This document shows, piece by piece, positions 27,301 through 38,569 of a DNA stretch of 64,000 nt. The DNA lies in assembly GCF_963678635.1 (NCBI RefSeq), contig NC_087069.1:6927472-6991471 (forward strand). Reading direction: 5' to 3'. The DNA comes from Symsagittifera roscoffensis. Lineage: Eukaryota > Xenacoelomorpha > Acoela > Convolutidae. The notes below the pieces were generated by a model. The model was given only the letters and a program-made list of their open reading frames with translations. It made no database searches and had not been told where the DNA came from. Numbering within the stretch: the first letter of the stretch is position 1; each line of letters opens with the position of its first letter. A program made the position numbers and the translations under genes.

Positions 27301-28640
27301 GGAATCTTCCCTGGATTCATCAGTTCCACCATCCGATATAATTGGGCTATCGTCGCGCCTCCAAAGGCCATCACCGTGGTGACCCACGAGGTCCTCAAAT
27401 TCGACAGCACTCTGACTAAGCTGTCTCCCAATATCAGATGAGATGTCCCGAGTGGTGGTTGCTGCGGGCTCCAGGTGGCTCGATTGAAGCAGGCCCTCGG
27501 ATCTGTCTCCGGAACTCCCGTGAAATTATACTTCAATTGATTATTCTTCTGCACGTCTATTATACGAGACACTTTCTTCGCTGGCATCTTTCGTACTTTC
27601 CTCTCTGGGATTCTCGAGCTCCCCATGAGTGGTGTCACGTTACTTATCCCTTGTCTGATCACGGTCTGGGAGAGTTGTACTCTGCCCGTATCGTCAATCG
27701 TTCCATAGGGTGCAGTCACCCCGGAACCTGGTGCATTCTTGTTCGCGACCAATCGTCCAGCTGTCTCTATCAGTCTCCTCACTGTCTGTTCTACGACGGG
27801 ATCACCCAAGGTGTCACTAGGATCCGGGATTGTTACTCGATTTGTCTCTGCTGGAAGCCGTGTCTCCGTTGTTTGACTCATTTCTCGAGGTGTCAAGAGC
27901 TCCATCGGGGACTGCCCACGAGGAATATCCCTTGCAGGTATCACTTTTTCCACGGCTGTTGTCAAGGCCACCCGCTCCGATCGCTCTTTGTATTCCTGCC
28001 TCAAGCGCTCGATCTCTTGACCCTGCTTTTTGTTGCAATCTTCAAACAACTTTCTCCACATGTCCCGATCTTCCTCCATCTGGAGCATGCTTTTGGTCAT
28101 CTCGTCCAGCTCCTTCTTCGTACTTCTCAGCTGATCGTTCATCTCGTCCAGATCTTGTATGGTTTGGTTCGTCTGAACCTTCTGTGTTACTTTCGCCTTT
28201 TTTGGTGGCACAGCTGCTCTCAGTGGTGAACCAGACGAGGTCGCCTTGCTGTTCATCTCCCGATGCATTCTCGTCAGCCCAGGTTTAGGCTTAGAGGGCA
28301 TTGGCATCTCACCTGGTTGGTAAGTCCTAGAACTTCCCAATCCAGGCTCATTCGCCAAGTCACTCCCTGAGAGAGCCCCGTTTCTCCACCTCATCACTCT
28401 CATGTTCGGGCGGTCTAGTACTCCTCTTTCTCCATATGCTGCCATCAACAGGACTTCCGTGGGGCGGTCCCCACGGTTGTCGTGCCCCAAGATGTTGATC
28501 AGGGCGGTCAGCAACATGACCACCTCTGGGTCCTCCAGAGCGAAGTCTCGTTCGATCAGCCGACGATAGATCGCATCTACCATCGGTCCCACATATGCCT
28601 CTGCCAGGTCCATCAATTCATCCAGGTTGAAGTTGTCCAT
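24330..28640 (-). CDS. ORF2 N-terminal half, copy B: SGNH hydrolase polyprotein
   Basis: 1,436 codons from ATG 28,640, the same start as C. Residues 1-100 are acidic and helical with no signal peptide. A coiled coil runs about 160-220 and a Ser/Pro/Thr-rich linker follows. An SGNH/GDSL hydrolase fills about 398-580: GDSL with Ser407 (codon 27,420-27,422), GGAT 427-430, GTND 454-457 (Asn456), and DGIH with Asp550 and His553. A second SGNH-like domain at about 840-1,000 keeps GINDH (916-920) but has Lys986 in place of the catalytic His. A helical region follows. The frame is lost near 24,390, where B lacks about 101 bases present in C, so the last 20 or so codons are out of frame. Likely a deacetylase/esterase; the substrate is unknown. 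Confidence 0.88.
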   Translation of the reverse strand: MDNFNLDELMDLAEAYVGPMVDAIYRRLIERDFALEDPEVVMLLTALINILGHDNRGDRPTEVLLMAAYGERGVLDRPNMRVMRWRNGALSGSDLANEPGLGSSRTYQPGEMPMPSKPKPGLTRMHREMNSKATSSGSPLRAAVPPKKAKVTQKVQTNQTIQDLDEMNDQLRSTKKELDEMTKSMLQMEEDRDMWRKLFEDCNKKQGQEIERLRQEYKERSERVALTTAVEKVIPARDIPRGQSPMELLTPREMSQTTETRLPAETNRVTIPDPSDTLGDPVVEQTVRRLIETAGRLVANKNAPGSGVTAPYGTIDDTGRVQLSQTVIRQGISNVTPLMGSSRIPERKVRKMPAKKVSRIIDVQKNNQLKYNFTGVPETDPRACFNRATWSPQQPPLGTSHLILGDSLVRVLSNLRTSWVTTVMAFGGATIAQLYRMVELMNPGKIPNVRILVGTNDISRGSDEQEALWESMMVCLFTTLWQKFSCAGLTVCTVPMNARSLTASERRHNEGVIRWNNILRNLANRNAGRMILMDIEHELRAMDQARLTTDGIHFDSIEGQAWLNRVFQERLDELEAELFDTGVLKEEGTVSDAVITTFVPPSLETRLGTVPAVTSYRQQSSSEPGRRTDVQDRLGEAPMRRTIHPRRRIGPVNQPIEEAAGTSRSDTRSEATSTSREERPSRGSLLWSRSIPSPWHIYKDELMKLDLQRVSFIEDARRMLNGATLSVNRLYSITGVDWLIAASINFSSTTALRFADLEGLPSNNTMGPVNARPLQDVRLNHDEGNREERPGRFLTVRAPIGQHVNIFRQLTTPPGHVKERVYPKLVKQDGDAQRYGGLTAIKKDETIFAAYDKAEMRKAKIMVVANSEFVYTSKSLFWPDVIMLAAVDLDLLQSVSLAIGVQRQTDMNPITIVFAGINDHLHSRGFLSRLRDRATAENAVWPAIKDILESMGEVVDATKEGSFNKVALRVVFALSPGYAHLPDGLKFVNAMVALLSEGKYDVIISAPNCMIEMENLRPLKAELPAVWSDISNAMRGFKDNALHMLVLDEVLGLELSSFSRQLKLKPGIDDDHRVITAMSNDLWFRAMEVASEDTRRKNSLEMRAHLEAMVLRTKPEANQWLHLNPRVAALGADAFQQGPVIITKIHAYLLKEVNLAENAGEKTAEFVNRMCQITLETFWTQEVKGQEGFERTDSMLEGLGDGWTASFLAKVYPKVSHYLIKEFLQAVVRVSIVELLALFVTFGAESFVKGPAILLTDVIQNLRLDGLLTLIAITHGNLGGLMKLARCPEQMKKRVRNLDMKKSTDSWNKIRDLRHTLIQYLLQQNRFGTGEDETIEREEDVRRHVGGMPLLTDLSLAMRTDPLALIRGVTEFVTVIYGPAVTFAFPDFKVEAYRRSVLHLNLISAVDGSTLNWCEPHRSRKRTHRGISKALESETL

Positions 28641-29034
28641 TCTATTCTTTTCAAGTTTGATTTGATTCGATTCGATATCTGACTCAAGTGAGTAATTTAA
28701 ATGATCAATCAGGATCTAGAAAAGAAATCACGAATGTCACCCTTGTCAGTTTCACCTTAACATATATCGTTAAAATTTGCTTAAAGACAGTTCAGATAAA
28801 AGAAATTTATCCTAAAATTTATTAAAATCAATTGGTTTCTAAAATTTTGGAATTCGACCTAAGATTGGACAGTCCAAACTTTGGATCTATTCCCAAGATC
28901 ATCATTTAGTTGTTCATGGTCACTAACCCCTACTTACCCACGATCTTAATAACCTAACACATAACATAACATAACACACATATCACATATTACATACAAC
29001 TTAGTCTTTGGCCTAACACCCTCTCGCACATCAC
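28641..29034 (-). other. Spacer between ORF1 and ORF2, copy B
   Basis: 394 bp, AT-rich, no coding frame. On the sense strand it holds a CATAAC-type short repeat (about 28,960-28,975), a donor GTAAGT near 28,937, and an acceptor TTTCTTTTCTAG near 28,715. The acceptor is about 75-80 bases before the ORF2 ATG. The LTR-terminus-like word is present as CGAATGTCAC near 28,731. Confidence 0.7.
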
Positions 29035-30033
29035 TCAGCCTATACTTAAGTAATATTTCTTATGTAGATATGCTTGTATGTTCGTATCAGAGAATATCAC
29101 GTGTACAAGCGCGTACAATTCCCGAGGATGCAGTCTTCCTCTGTTTGGATCGTACACTGGAAGCGAGAGCTCCTTCACGTCCATTTCCACAAGGAAGTCC
29201 CTCAGCCTCGTCAAAGACAAGACTAGGTTTTCTGGGTCCACGTGCTGCTTCTCTGTCGCCCTCGTTACCAAGAAGCATAAGTACTTTCCCGGTATCTGCG
29301 ACACCGCCGGATGTAAGGCTGCTACGCCCCCTATCCCTGGTCTTTGCTTCCAAAGGAATTCCACGTTTTTGTATTCCCTCTTAAAATCTGCCGCTAGCGC
29401 TGTCCTAAAACTCATGTCTGTGGTGATCGCTATCGCACATGTTCTGTTTGTGAGTATGAAATCACTGTCTGTTAGTATTATGTTACTAGAATATTCATTT
29501 GGTAAATTAAAATATGACTCAACTACCCTGCCTATGTCAGGTTTCTTAGGTTCTTCGCCTGTTTCTGCTTCTAAGTCTCCTGTTTCTCTTGCTATTCTTA
29601 ATTTTTTTATTATCAAGTTTTCAGTGTGGGTAAGTCCTACCCCCACTCCCCGGAAAAAAACATCCATCGACGTCCCCGTCGATCGCATACCGGGTATCAA
29701 GTCAAGGTTAGAAGCTGGAATGAGTAGTCGTCCTTCCTGGGCAGCCCGTTCAGTCTTGATGTATTTCATGCTTTCACGATCTACGTCTTGAATCGTGACC
29801 CTGGTCTCCTCTGGATCCGAGGTCGTTTCATTCAGCCACTCTAAGACACGCAGGTTCGTCAGGTCTTGTTCATATGATTGCTGTTGTTCATCGTCGAATT
29901 CTACCTCGGGTTTCGACCAGTCGTCAACCCACTCCTCGTTGTGATCATCGACTATGTCAATGTCTTGTGACATAGTTATTTCCTCTAGACCCACTACTTC
30001 CTCCACTATTTTCTTTAGATCTATCCTATCCAC
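29035..30033 (-). pseudogene. Macro-domain segment of copy B ORF1
   Basis: 332 open codons covering the acidic linker and the whole macro domain. The residue pattern is the same as in A and C, including degenerate glycine loops (RTALA and DPNRGRLHP). It follows the nonsense codon at 30,205 and a second lesion before 30,033. The domain stays open although the rest of this ORF1 is broken. Confidence 0.75.
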
Positions 30034-30204
30034 TACAAAGTCGTCACCGTAAGGATTGCATTTCTTTCTTGGTCTTGTCCCGTCCTTCTGACGAGTCTGT
30101 ATCGTGAACGGAAGATCTGGTTCCAGGTTCTTGGGAACCTCTATCTGTTCGGGATCCTGCCAATCCTCTTCTGCGTAGGGTAAGGTTTCATCGTCCGCTT
30201 CGAT

Positions 30205-31488
30205 CTATTCGTTTGGATCCAGGTCCAGCGGTGTATCCGTACCTTCATCTACGATTTCGTTTCCATCGTTCTTCTCCCTGGTGCCTTTTTCATTGACCTC
30301 GCAAGCAGGATCCATCATCAGGTAATCCCCTTTTTCCATATCTGCAGGTATACACCAGTCCTCTGTCGATGGATTGTGTGGCTTGATGTTTTCGTAGTGG
30401 GCGGCTCGGCCAGTACTCAGTCTATAAAAGCGTCCCTCCTGGTGCACCTCTGTAATCATGAAGGGTCCCCTCCACTTTTTTAGAAGCTTCTTTGTCCCTT
30501 TCGGTGGTATAACGTTCTGAAATACCCATACGTAGTCTCCCACCGAGTAAGCCTTTGCACCAGCTGCTTTCTTGTCGAATCTTTTTCTCTGCCTTGCCTG
30601 TGCCTGCTGAGTGTTTCGTCTACACAAATCGTTCAACTACTGTTGGCGTCTGATCACATCCCCCACGTAGACCTGTGGGGACGTTTTCTTTCCCTCATAT
30701 TCTGGGTAGAAGAAGGTTAAGGGTAAAGACTTTTCGTGTCCAGTTAGCATCATGTGTGGACTGACCCCAGTGGTGGAGTGTTGCGTGCTGTTATATGCCC
30801 CCATCACCTGTGGAAGGTATCTGTCCCAATCGGTCATGTACCTGGAACAATATACTCTCAGCATCGACACTAACGTCCTATTCTGTCTTTCCACTAAGCC
30901 ATTCGTTTGAGGGTGGTATGTCGTGGAGTGAGCCTGAGCGACCTGTGAGCGTCTCATAAGCTCTTTCGTAAGCTCTCCTACGAAAGCTGTTCCATTATCC
31001 GATTGAAACGTCATCGGACAACCATGTCTTGCTATCCATGTATTGATCAGGTGGTCGCATGTCTCTTCCGCCGAGGCAGTTATGCAGGGCACGGCCTCTG
31101 CATACTTCGTAAAATGATCTATCATGACCAGCACCTGATTGTAACCATTGTCTGTCATGCATATCTTTTGGTGATCTATTTGCACCACCTCGTTGAATTC
31201 AGACGACTCAATCGATTGTAAAGGAAACCGCAACTTCCTAGGATCCTTGACCTGTTGGCATGACAGACATGCTGTTACCCATTTCTCGCATGCCTTTTTC
31301 ATCCCAGGCCACTCAAAGCGCTTCAGGATCCTCTGATATACCTTTTCGATCCCCTGATGGCCCATTTGATCATGTGACCTGAATAATAATTCTGTCTGAT
31401 AGAGTTGCGGTAATACTATCGCGTTATACTTGTACAGGACTCTGTCTTCCTCCCTTCTTTTGCAAGCCACAATCCCGTCCTTGTTCAA
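30205..31488 (-). pseudogene. Integrase segment of copy B ORF1
   Basis: Covers the zinc module, the DDE core with all three acidic residues, and the GPF module. It is split by a nonsense codon at 30,637-30,639 and preceded by a two-base loss near 31,510. Unlike copy C, the catalytic core is not deleted. Confidence 0.85.
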
Positions 31489-34400
31489 ATATAACCTCCC
31501 TTCCTTCTGCGAAGTATTGTCTCAGGATGCGATAACTATCTTCCTCGAGGTCCCCTTTATCCGGAGAACCATTCTCGATCCACCTTTTCAGGTTGCTTGT
31601 CATGCGATCATTTCTCTGCGTCCTTAGAAGGTCCGAGAGTCTGTATCTCGCCTTCAAGTACGTCTTCATGACCCTCATCTGACTATTCAGCTCGTTGGGT
31701 TGATGTGTGTCTTCTTCCATCTTAACGCACCAAATCTTCGCCAACGGTTGTGTTTCTTGTTCAAACGGCAGAAGATCAGTCCTGACTACCGCTTTCTGCG
31801 GCAATAGGCTTATCGAGCGTTTCGATACCGCTATTGTCTCCAAGTCATCCGCTGCGTTGTCAAAGACTCTTTCGATTGGTATAAGGTAGCGACTACTGTC
31901 AGGATCCTGGTACACCTCTCTGTCCAGGTCCCTTGTCCGAGTTTCCACTAGTAGCGTATGTATCGCCAGTTCTGACAGTTCTGATCCCGAGCTCGATTTC
32001 CTGTCTGAATAGGTGTTCATTCCTGAGCTTCCTGAATTATAATCTGTCGAAGAGGTTGTGCTGGAGACTGCACGCTCCTCCAGATCATGTCTGTGCTTTC
32101 TTCGCATCCATCTGAACTCTCCGGACAAAACCTTGTTCTCTAGGTCCTGTTTCTCATCAGGAATTTTCTCGACTATCTCAGACTCCCCGAACAAATGTTC
32201 CGGTCCCGGGTGTTGATCTTGTAATCGCTGGTTCTTCTCCTAATCCTTCTTCCCGGACAAATAGTCTTCCAGCAGATTTTGTTCTACAACTTCACCCTCT
32301 TTATCTCGGTCCACAAAGGTGACGGTTTTCTTTCGCTTGCTGCTCCCCTGTTCTTTCTGTCCGTAAGAAGTACTGGTTAAAATCTCTTGGGGTATTGAGG
32401 ATACTAGTTGCTGAACTATTGTCCTACAATCCCTCTCGTTCTCTTCGTGCTGTCGTCTGGACGGCATGATCTTCACCTTCTCACTGACTGTTAGCGATGC
32501 CACTGCTGCTGTCCACTCGGGGTCATCTCTGGTCACTTCTCTTTCCAACAATCCACCCAGCATCCGCATCACTTGTGGTGTGACTTGCACCGTTTTATCC
32601 AATAATGAGAGGCTGTTTATATTCATGCGAGAGAGTTTTGCTGGACCAGGTTCGAGCGCAGCAGCAAATCCAAGGGGACCGGGTCCTCCTTGGACAGGAT
32701 CTTTATCTCGGCTGCTTTCTCTACAGGTAACTCAGGGCGCCCTGGAATTGAATGTCCAGACTTATCCAACCATCTCGTTAAGGGAAGCGCTTCATAAATT
32801 TCTTTGTCCAGAAACGAGAATCCCTCCTTTATTTCCGCCTGATTGGCCTGCTTCTGCTCCAATCTTTCATAGAACTCGGTTTTCTTGCTGAGGCTGTCAG
32901 CATTCTGGTGTTTATCACGCATCCTGTGTTCGATTATCATATGGTAGCCATCCAATCTTACTATCCATCTACCAATATAACTCTGATCCATCGAGTAGGT
33001 TTTCAACCAGGATAACGCTCTGATGTCCACGCGTAACTTGAAGGGAGCGCTCCACAAGTATGCACGGTACTTTTCCACGAAGGTGACTACTGCAAACATC
33101 TCTGCTTTTGGTGCACCATATTTCATCTCTGTGTCACTCAAGACCTTGCTGCCGTATGCAATGGGACGGAGAACTGTTCTTCCGTTCCATTCTTGCTCTT
33201 GATGCAAGATTCCTGAGATGGCCACCACCGATGCGTCTGTGTCGAGAACATACATGCCCTTTTCTGTAGGCATGCCCAGCACTGGCGCTTCGCACAGTTC
33301 CCGCTTTATGTTCTCGAAAGCAACCTGTGCCTAATCGTTCCATTCGAACTTCTTCCCTTTGTTGCGCATCAGCTTCTGCATCGGATACACCTTGTCCGCA
33401 TATCCTTTAATGAATTCTCGGTAGTAATTGGCAAACCCTAGGAAGCTCATGAGCTGTGTGTCCGTTCTGGGAGCTTTCCATGTCAACACTGCTTCCACTG
33501 CTTCCGGGTCCGGCCTCACAACATGCCTATCCACCATTCTTCCTAGGTACTTTATCGAATCCCTAAGGATTTCACATTTCGATGGTTTGCACTTTAATCC
33601 TGCTCTTTTCATGCATCCAAAGACCTCATCGAGCCTATCAATGTGGTCTTCCAGGGTCGGTGTCATTATGACCACGTCATCCACGTAACACATCACGAGA
33701 TTCCCGTACTTCTTGGTCACTCTCGTCAAAGCCTGAGCCATCAGTCTTTGAAAAGTGGCCGTTGCATTGCACAAGCCAAAGGGCATCCTCTTCCACTGGT
33801 ACAATCACAACTCGCACGCGAATCCGGTTTTCTCTCTGTCCTTCTTTCGCAGAGGGACCTGCCAGAAGGCAGAACCTAAGTCCAATGTGGTGAAGAACTT
33901 GGCGTCACCAAGTTTAGATAGGCTCTCGTCTATTCGCGGTATCGGGTACGCATCTTTAATCGTTACCGCGTTCAAGTAACGAAAGTCGCAACAAAATCTA
34001 AGCTGCCCCCCTTTCTTTTTCGCCATTACTACCCCGCAAGCCCACGGCGATTTCGAGGGTTCTATCATGTCGTATTCAAGCAACATTTCTATTTCCGCTC
34101 GGCACGCTTCCGATTTATGTGGCGTCATTCGCCTTGCGCCTTCCCTATGGGGAACGGCGCCCTCTTCTAGTTCGATTCCGTGTTCGACGAAATTACAGCA
34201 ACCGATGTCCGCCTTATGTTTTGAAAATACATCAGCGTTCCGATTTAGGAGGTCCCGCAATTTTTCGAAATCTCCCTCACCTATTTTCCCTTTTAAATGT
34301 TCTATCTCTGGCAAAACCGGTTTGTCAGATTCTAATTCATATGACGAGGGTCGTTCCGGAAAATTCGAGCAGCTTGATAAGCCGTCGTCCGTTTCGGATT

Positions 34401-34596
34401 TCATTGAAAACAATTTATGATTAGATTTTAATTCATTAATCCTCTTTAAAATTTTATCTTTATTGGCATGATAAGGACAGTCTTTCACACTATATTTCTT
34501 CAAGTTTTGTATCTCCTCATAGTCGGTCCTCATCGGCAAAGCGTAGCCAAGCTTCTTTCCACGCTGGATTGAAACCGTGGTGTCCAGTGTGTTCAA

Positions 34597-35511
34597 CTAC
34601 ACACTGACACACAGTCCGTTTCGCGTTACCGAGAAGCTCCGGCCTAAAATCACCGAAATCTGACTATTTGGATTCGGTACTAAGCAAACCTGTTTACTAT
34701 CACTTAACGAATTTAAATTTCTCATTCTAAAAATTGCTACTACAGCTTGTCCTGGTTGTAATTTTACTTTTCTATCCAAAAAAACTGGTACCTTATTTTC
34801 GTCTGTTATTATCCTATTAATTGGTCGCTTAACATACTTTCGGTCCGGGTTTCTAATCCGTATTAGACCGTTGTTCAAGTCAATCATCACGTCAAAATTC
34901 CTGACAAAATCTCTGCCCAAGATGAATTGGTCGGCGTCGTCCAGATTCTCTACCACTAGGAAGCTCATCCAAAAATCTCGTCCTCCCATGTGAAGGACCG
35001 TTATCGGTGTTCTTCCGGCTACGTAGATAGCTCCTCGATTTGCGGCGGCCAGTCGGAGATTTGTAGGAATCAGATCTTCCCGCGTGAAGCCCATTCTTTC
35101 CCAAGTTTTTATCGGCATCACACTCACCACCGCTCCTGTGTCCAGAAGCCCTGTGACTCCGATTTTTGCTCCGTTGGTGTCGAGCAGATGTGCTGTCACA
35201 TCTGCTTCATATCCAATGTGTACCGCGTCTTGTTCCATCATGGCGTCATGGCCTATCCTGCGGACTTTGAGTTCCTCTTCACCCAAATAGATCTGCCCCA
35301 TCTGGTCATCATCTGTTGTTATATAAGTCCTGGTGTAGATACTGATTCCATCCACGTTCAGCATTATTTGATACGGCCCATAGATCTCCAGGTAGCGTCC
35401 ATGAAGTTTCTTCATGCGAGGGCCACCCGTCGTTAGTAGTGCCCGCACAGCTCTCGACTCGGTGCGTGGCTCCACCTGCCTCAGATAATCTGCATATGTG
35501 TCCAAATGCAT
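34597..35511 (-). pseudogene. Protease segment of copy B ORF1
   Basis: 304 open codons with LLDTGA (Asp codon 35,140-35,142) and ILGRDF, cut by a nonsense codon (TTG to TAG) at 34,597-34,599 and preceded by a deletion of about 30 bases near 35,520. Confidence 0.85.
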
Positions 35512-36610
35512 TAAAGTGAACTCAAATTTCAGCCACTGAGATTATCGACTGTATCTTATTTCCCTCCGGCACCATGCCGAACCTCTTACCGGAGATCACT
35601 TTAAGTTTCATATCTAAACTGCTTGGTGTTTTCGTCTCTTCGAACTCCGTTGCTTCAGTTGGTATTCAGTTGCTCCTGAAGCTTCTCATTTTCCAGTTCA
35701 AGTTTCACTTTTTGTTCGATCTCTTTTGTCACCAATTCCTGTTGTACTCTATTTAGAGCATCCCTTGCGGCTGCCTTATAATCGATCTTGAAGTCCTCAG
35801 CCGCAGTTGCTGGTTCCGGCCCACGTGTCTCCCCTGTTACCGCTTGCATTTTCTTTTCCGCCAGCTCTTGAGGTTTATCCTTTCTGCGTGCCTCCGCTTC
35901 ACTCAAAAGTCGAGCCTTGCTGGCTTTCACTCCTGACAATGCTTCTTCATGTCTTGGATGCTTAATGTCTGCCACTGCATCCCAGAATTGCGGACAATCT
36001 GATTTAAAATGACCTTCCAAGTTGCAAAAGAAACACTTCGGGCCGAATTTTGCTATTACTCCTCTCATGAAATCCTCATGGTCCAATTTTGACGCATTTT
36101 CGTCCTCGAGGCTAAAGCCTATTGCTTTCATGCCTTGTTTGTAAGCTGGGCATGCTGACACATGATGGTCCGTTGAACTGCAATTAGCACAAGAGCGTCT
36201 CTTGTCCATATCATCCCTCGGTTTGTACCAATTGTTCCCTTGGTTTGCTGGTCCGTTGTTAAAATTGCCATAATTGTTCTTGTAATATCCAGATCTCGAA
36301 GGAGGTTTCAACAAAAGATACTCTTTTGTTTTGAGCCTCAACTCCTCCGGTGTTGGCGCATTAGTTGATAGTGGTGTGTAATGCGTTGCTAGCATCGTAC
36401 GAAGTTCATCATTTTTCACACCATCGATGAATTTTGAGGCTACGGCCAGGTTCATCCTTCGGTTTGACTCATCCGGTTGGCTGCGTCTTCTGAGCATTTC
36501 CAAATCATCGAGAAACTTGTCTATGGTTTCATCTTCTCGTTGCCTCCGTTTCTCGAAGGAGCCCCTGCACCCCTGATCCGAAACGGTTTAACAAGATTTC
36601 GAAGATTTTC

Positions 36611-38569
36611 TCAGCAGTGATATTGCTTCTTGGCCATGACACAGTTCAGGGCTGTCCCTTCTAATTTGCTGGTGAGCGCGCTGCATTCCTGTCTCTCCGA
36701 CAAGTCCTCTTCCTCGAAATGCAGCTTCATTACCTCTATCCAGGTATCAATACAGCCATCAGATTCGTCTTTGTAGCATCTTGGTTTCTTAAAGACTCTT
36801 CTGGACTTCTCACTGCGTTCATTGGTTCTAGATAATCTTGTCAGGAATGTCTCCAAAGACCTGTTTAGGGGTTCAAATGCTGTGGCCATAGCCGTAGCAC
36901 CCCTTGAGTGTCCCGCTTGAGTGTCCTCACTCCTCGTCGAAGGCTCTGTATGTGGTGCATCCCTGCAATCCGAACCACCCTGAGTGTTTCCCGCTTGGCC
37001 CACATGACTCCTACTTGGGCTTGCATGCCCCCTGTTGCCGGAATCACTTCTCCCAGTCGCATATGTGCCCTGCGTTGGTCGTTCGTTAGAGATTTGTCTG
37101 TTCCCCGTTGAACTTGCTCTACTGCTCGGGCCCCATGCTCCATTAATCCTTGTGGCATGACCTGATGAACTGCCCCTGCCTCTAGTGGATCCATGCATAT
37201 TCCTCCTTTGATGTTCATTGAAGTTCACCCTCGGTTCCCTGCTGGGACCTACCGAGTTCGGCTCTTTTTCTTTTGGTCCATTCTTGCTGCTTAGTAGCCC
37301 GTCCAACCTATCCATGATAGCCTGAGTTCGCCTCTCCATCATCGCATCTATCTTTGTGTCAAGAGTCCCAAGAGACTGCTCTTGCTGAATTCTTAACTTC
37401 TCCATGTCGGCTCTTAAGCGTAACTCCCTCTGTTCCGCCTCTCTTGTCATTCGCGACAAGTTCCTTGTCATATGTTCGTCCGTTCTCTCTTTCAAGCGTT
37501 TTTCGCTCCTGCCAACTTCTTGTCTGTTGCGGTTTATTTCTTCCCCCAGACTTTCTCTTTCAATGTGAACTGCTCTTTCTAGTTCACTCATCCTTATTGA
37601 CATTTGCTCGTTTTGTTCTCCTAAACTGTCCACTATGTTGTTTAAGGCTTCCTCTAGTGCTGCCCCGTTTTCCACGAGTGGTGTCACTAGTGGTGGTGTA
37701 ACCCTGTCGGTCCCAGGTAACTTCGTGCTTGTCGAGATCCGGGCCTTGACTCTCTGCTTCAACGTCTTTTCATTATTTATTTCAGGATCCATTAACACGT
37801 TGTCTAGCCCTCTGTTTCTACTCTCTCCAGGTTGTGGCTCCGAACTTGTCCTAATCGCGAAGTCTTTTGACTGGCCCGATGTGTTTGCCTCTTTGCTTAT
37901 CGTTGTCACTACACCAAATTTGTCCATGGTTCCAGTCTCTCTTCCGACGTGTGCCTCACTCTCCTGGATCGAACTATTGAGGCTGACTTGAGATCCAAAG
38001 TCCCCTTGCTCCTCTTCATCCTCTTCCTCCTGGGACTCACCGTCGTTTCCTGCTCCTCCTCCCATGCTGAATGGAAAGATGTTTCCGAAGGTGTTCTTCA
38101 TTCTTTCTGAGAACGATGATGACGTTGTTTGTTTCCCAGTTCCGCTTGCCATCATAGTGTTGTCTGTCGGAGATCTTCTAGTTGTCGCTACTTCAGTTGA
38201 GATATCGGACAGTTCCGACATCTCTTCTCGATCCAATGTCCCGGTGGAAGTGGCAAAATCATGGCCTTGTTCTACCGGGGTAGATTCACTCGCCAGCCTT
38301 CTGCCTCTCCCTTCCAGTCCATTTACCTCCTGGTTGTCATTCATGGTATGGTCTGTTTTGACCTCCACTTCTAACAGTTCTCTTCGCTCTTCTGAGGTCT
38401 TCTGACTTCTCGTTTCAACCATTCTGCCTGAAACCGTCCCCCTTTCATCAGACCGGGATCGCTTGATCCAATCCACAAAAGGATCGGTCATCGTTTTTCT
38501 TTGCTCTTCAGGTATGAATTTCCTAGAGCTATTACCTCGTTTTGGTATCCTTGACTTGTCTAGACTCAT
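36611..38569 (-). pseudogene. gag: Gag N-terminal segment of copy B
   Basis: 652 open codons from the conserved ATG: disordered Ser/Glu-rich region, long coiled coil, basic region, and the start of the capsid. The frame breaks at a roughly 10-base deletion near 36,610, and a second deletion of about 17 bases follows near 36,557, both inside the capsid. Confidence 0.88.

Larger units (their letters stand above)
29035..38569 (-). pseudogene. gag-pol: ORF1 (gag-pol-macro) of copy B, heavily damaged
   Basis: Same domain order as copy A but with at least ten lesions. Nonsense codons lie at about 34,597, 33,804, 33,331, 32,240, 30,637 and 30,205. Indels lie near 36,610, 36,557, 35,520, 35,655, 32,636 and 31,510. 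Open pieces: 36,611-38,569 Gag coiled coil to capsid start; 35,655-36,503 capsid end and both zinc knuckles; 34,597-35,511 protease; 33,331-34,596 reverse transcriptase (DD codons 33,676-33,681); 32,240-33,282 RNase H; 31,424-32,194 linker; 30,205-31,488 integrase; 29,035-30,033 acidic region and macro domain. It cannot make a full polyprotein. Confidence 0.9.

Noticed and set aside
25360-28229. Plus-strand open frames of 140-263 codons opposite ORF2
   Set aside because: Antisense to the SGNH polyprotein, with Ser/Leu-rich or low-complexity translations and no motif.
18994-28640. Envelope glycoprotein for ORF2
   Set aside because: No signal peptide, no convincing membrane anchor, no furin-type site in a suitable context, and an intracellular-type hydrolase fold.
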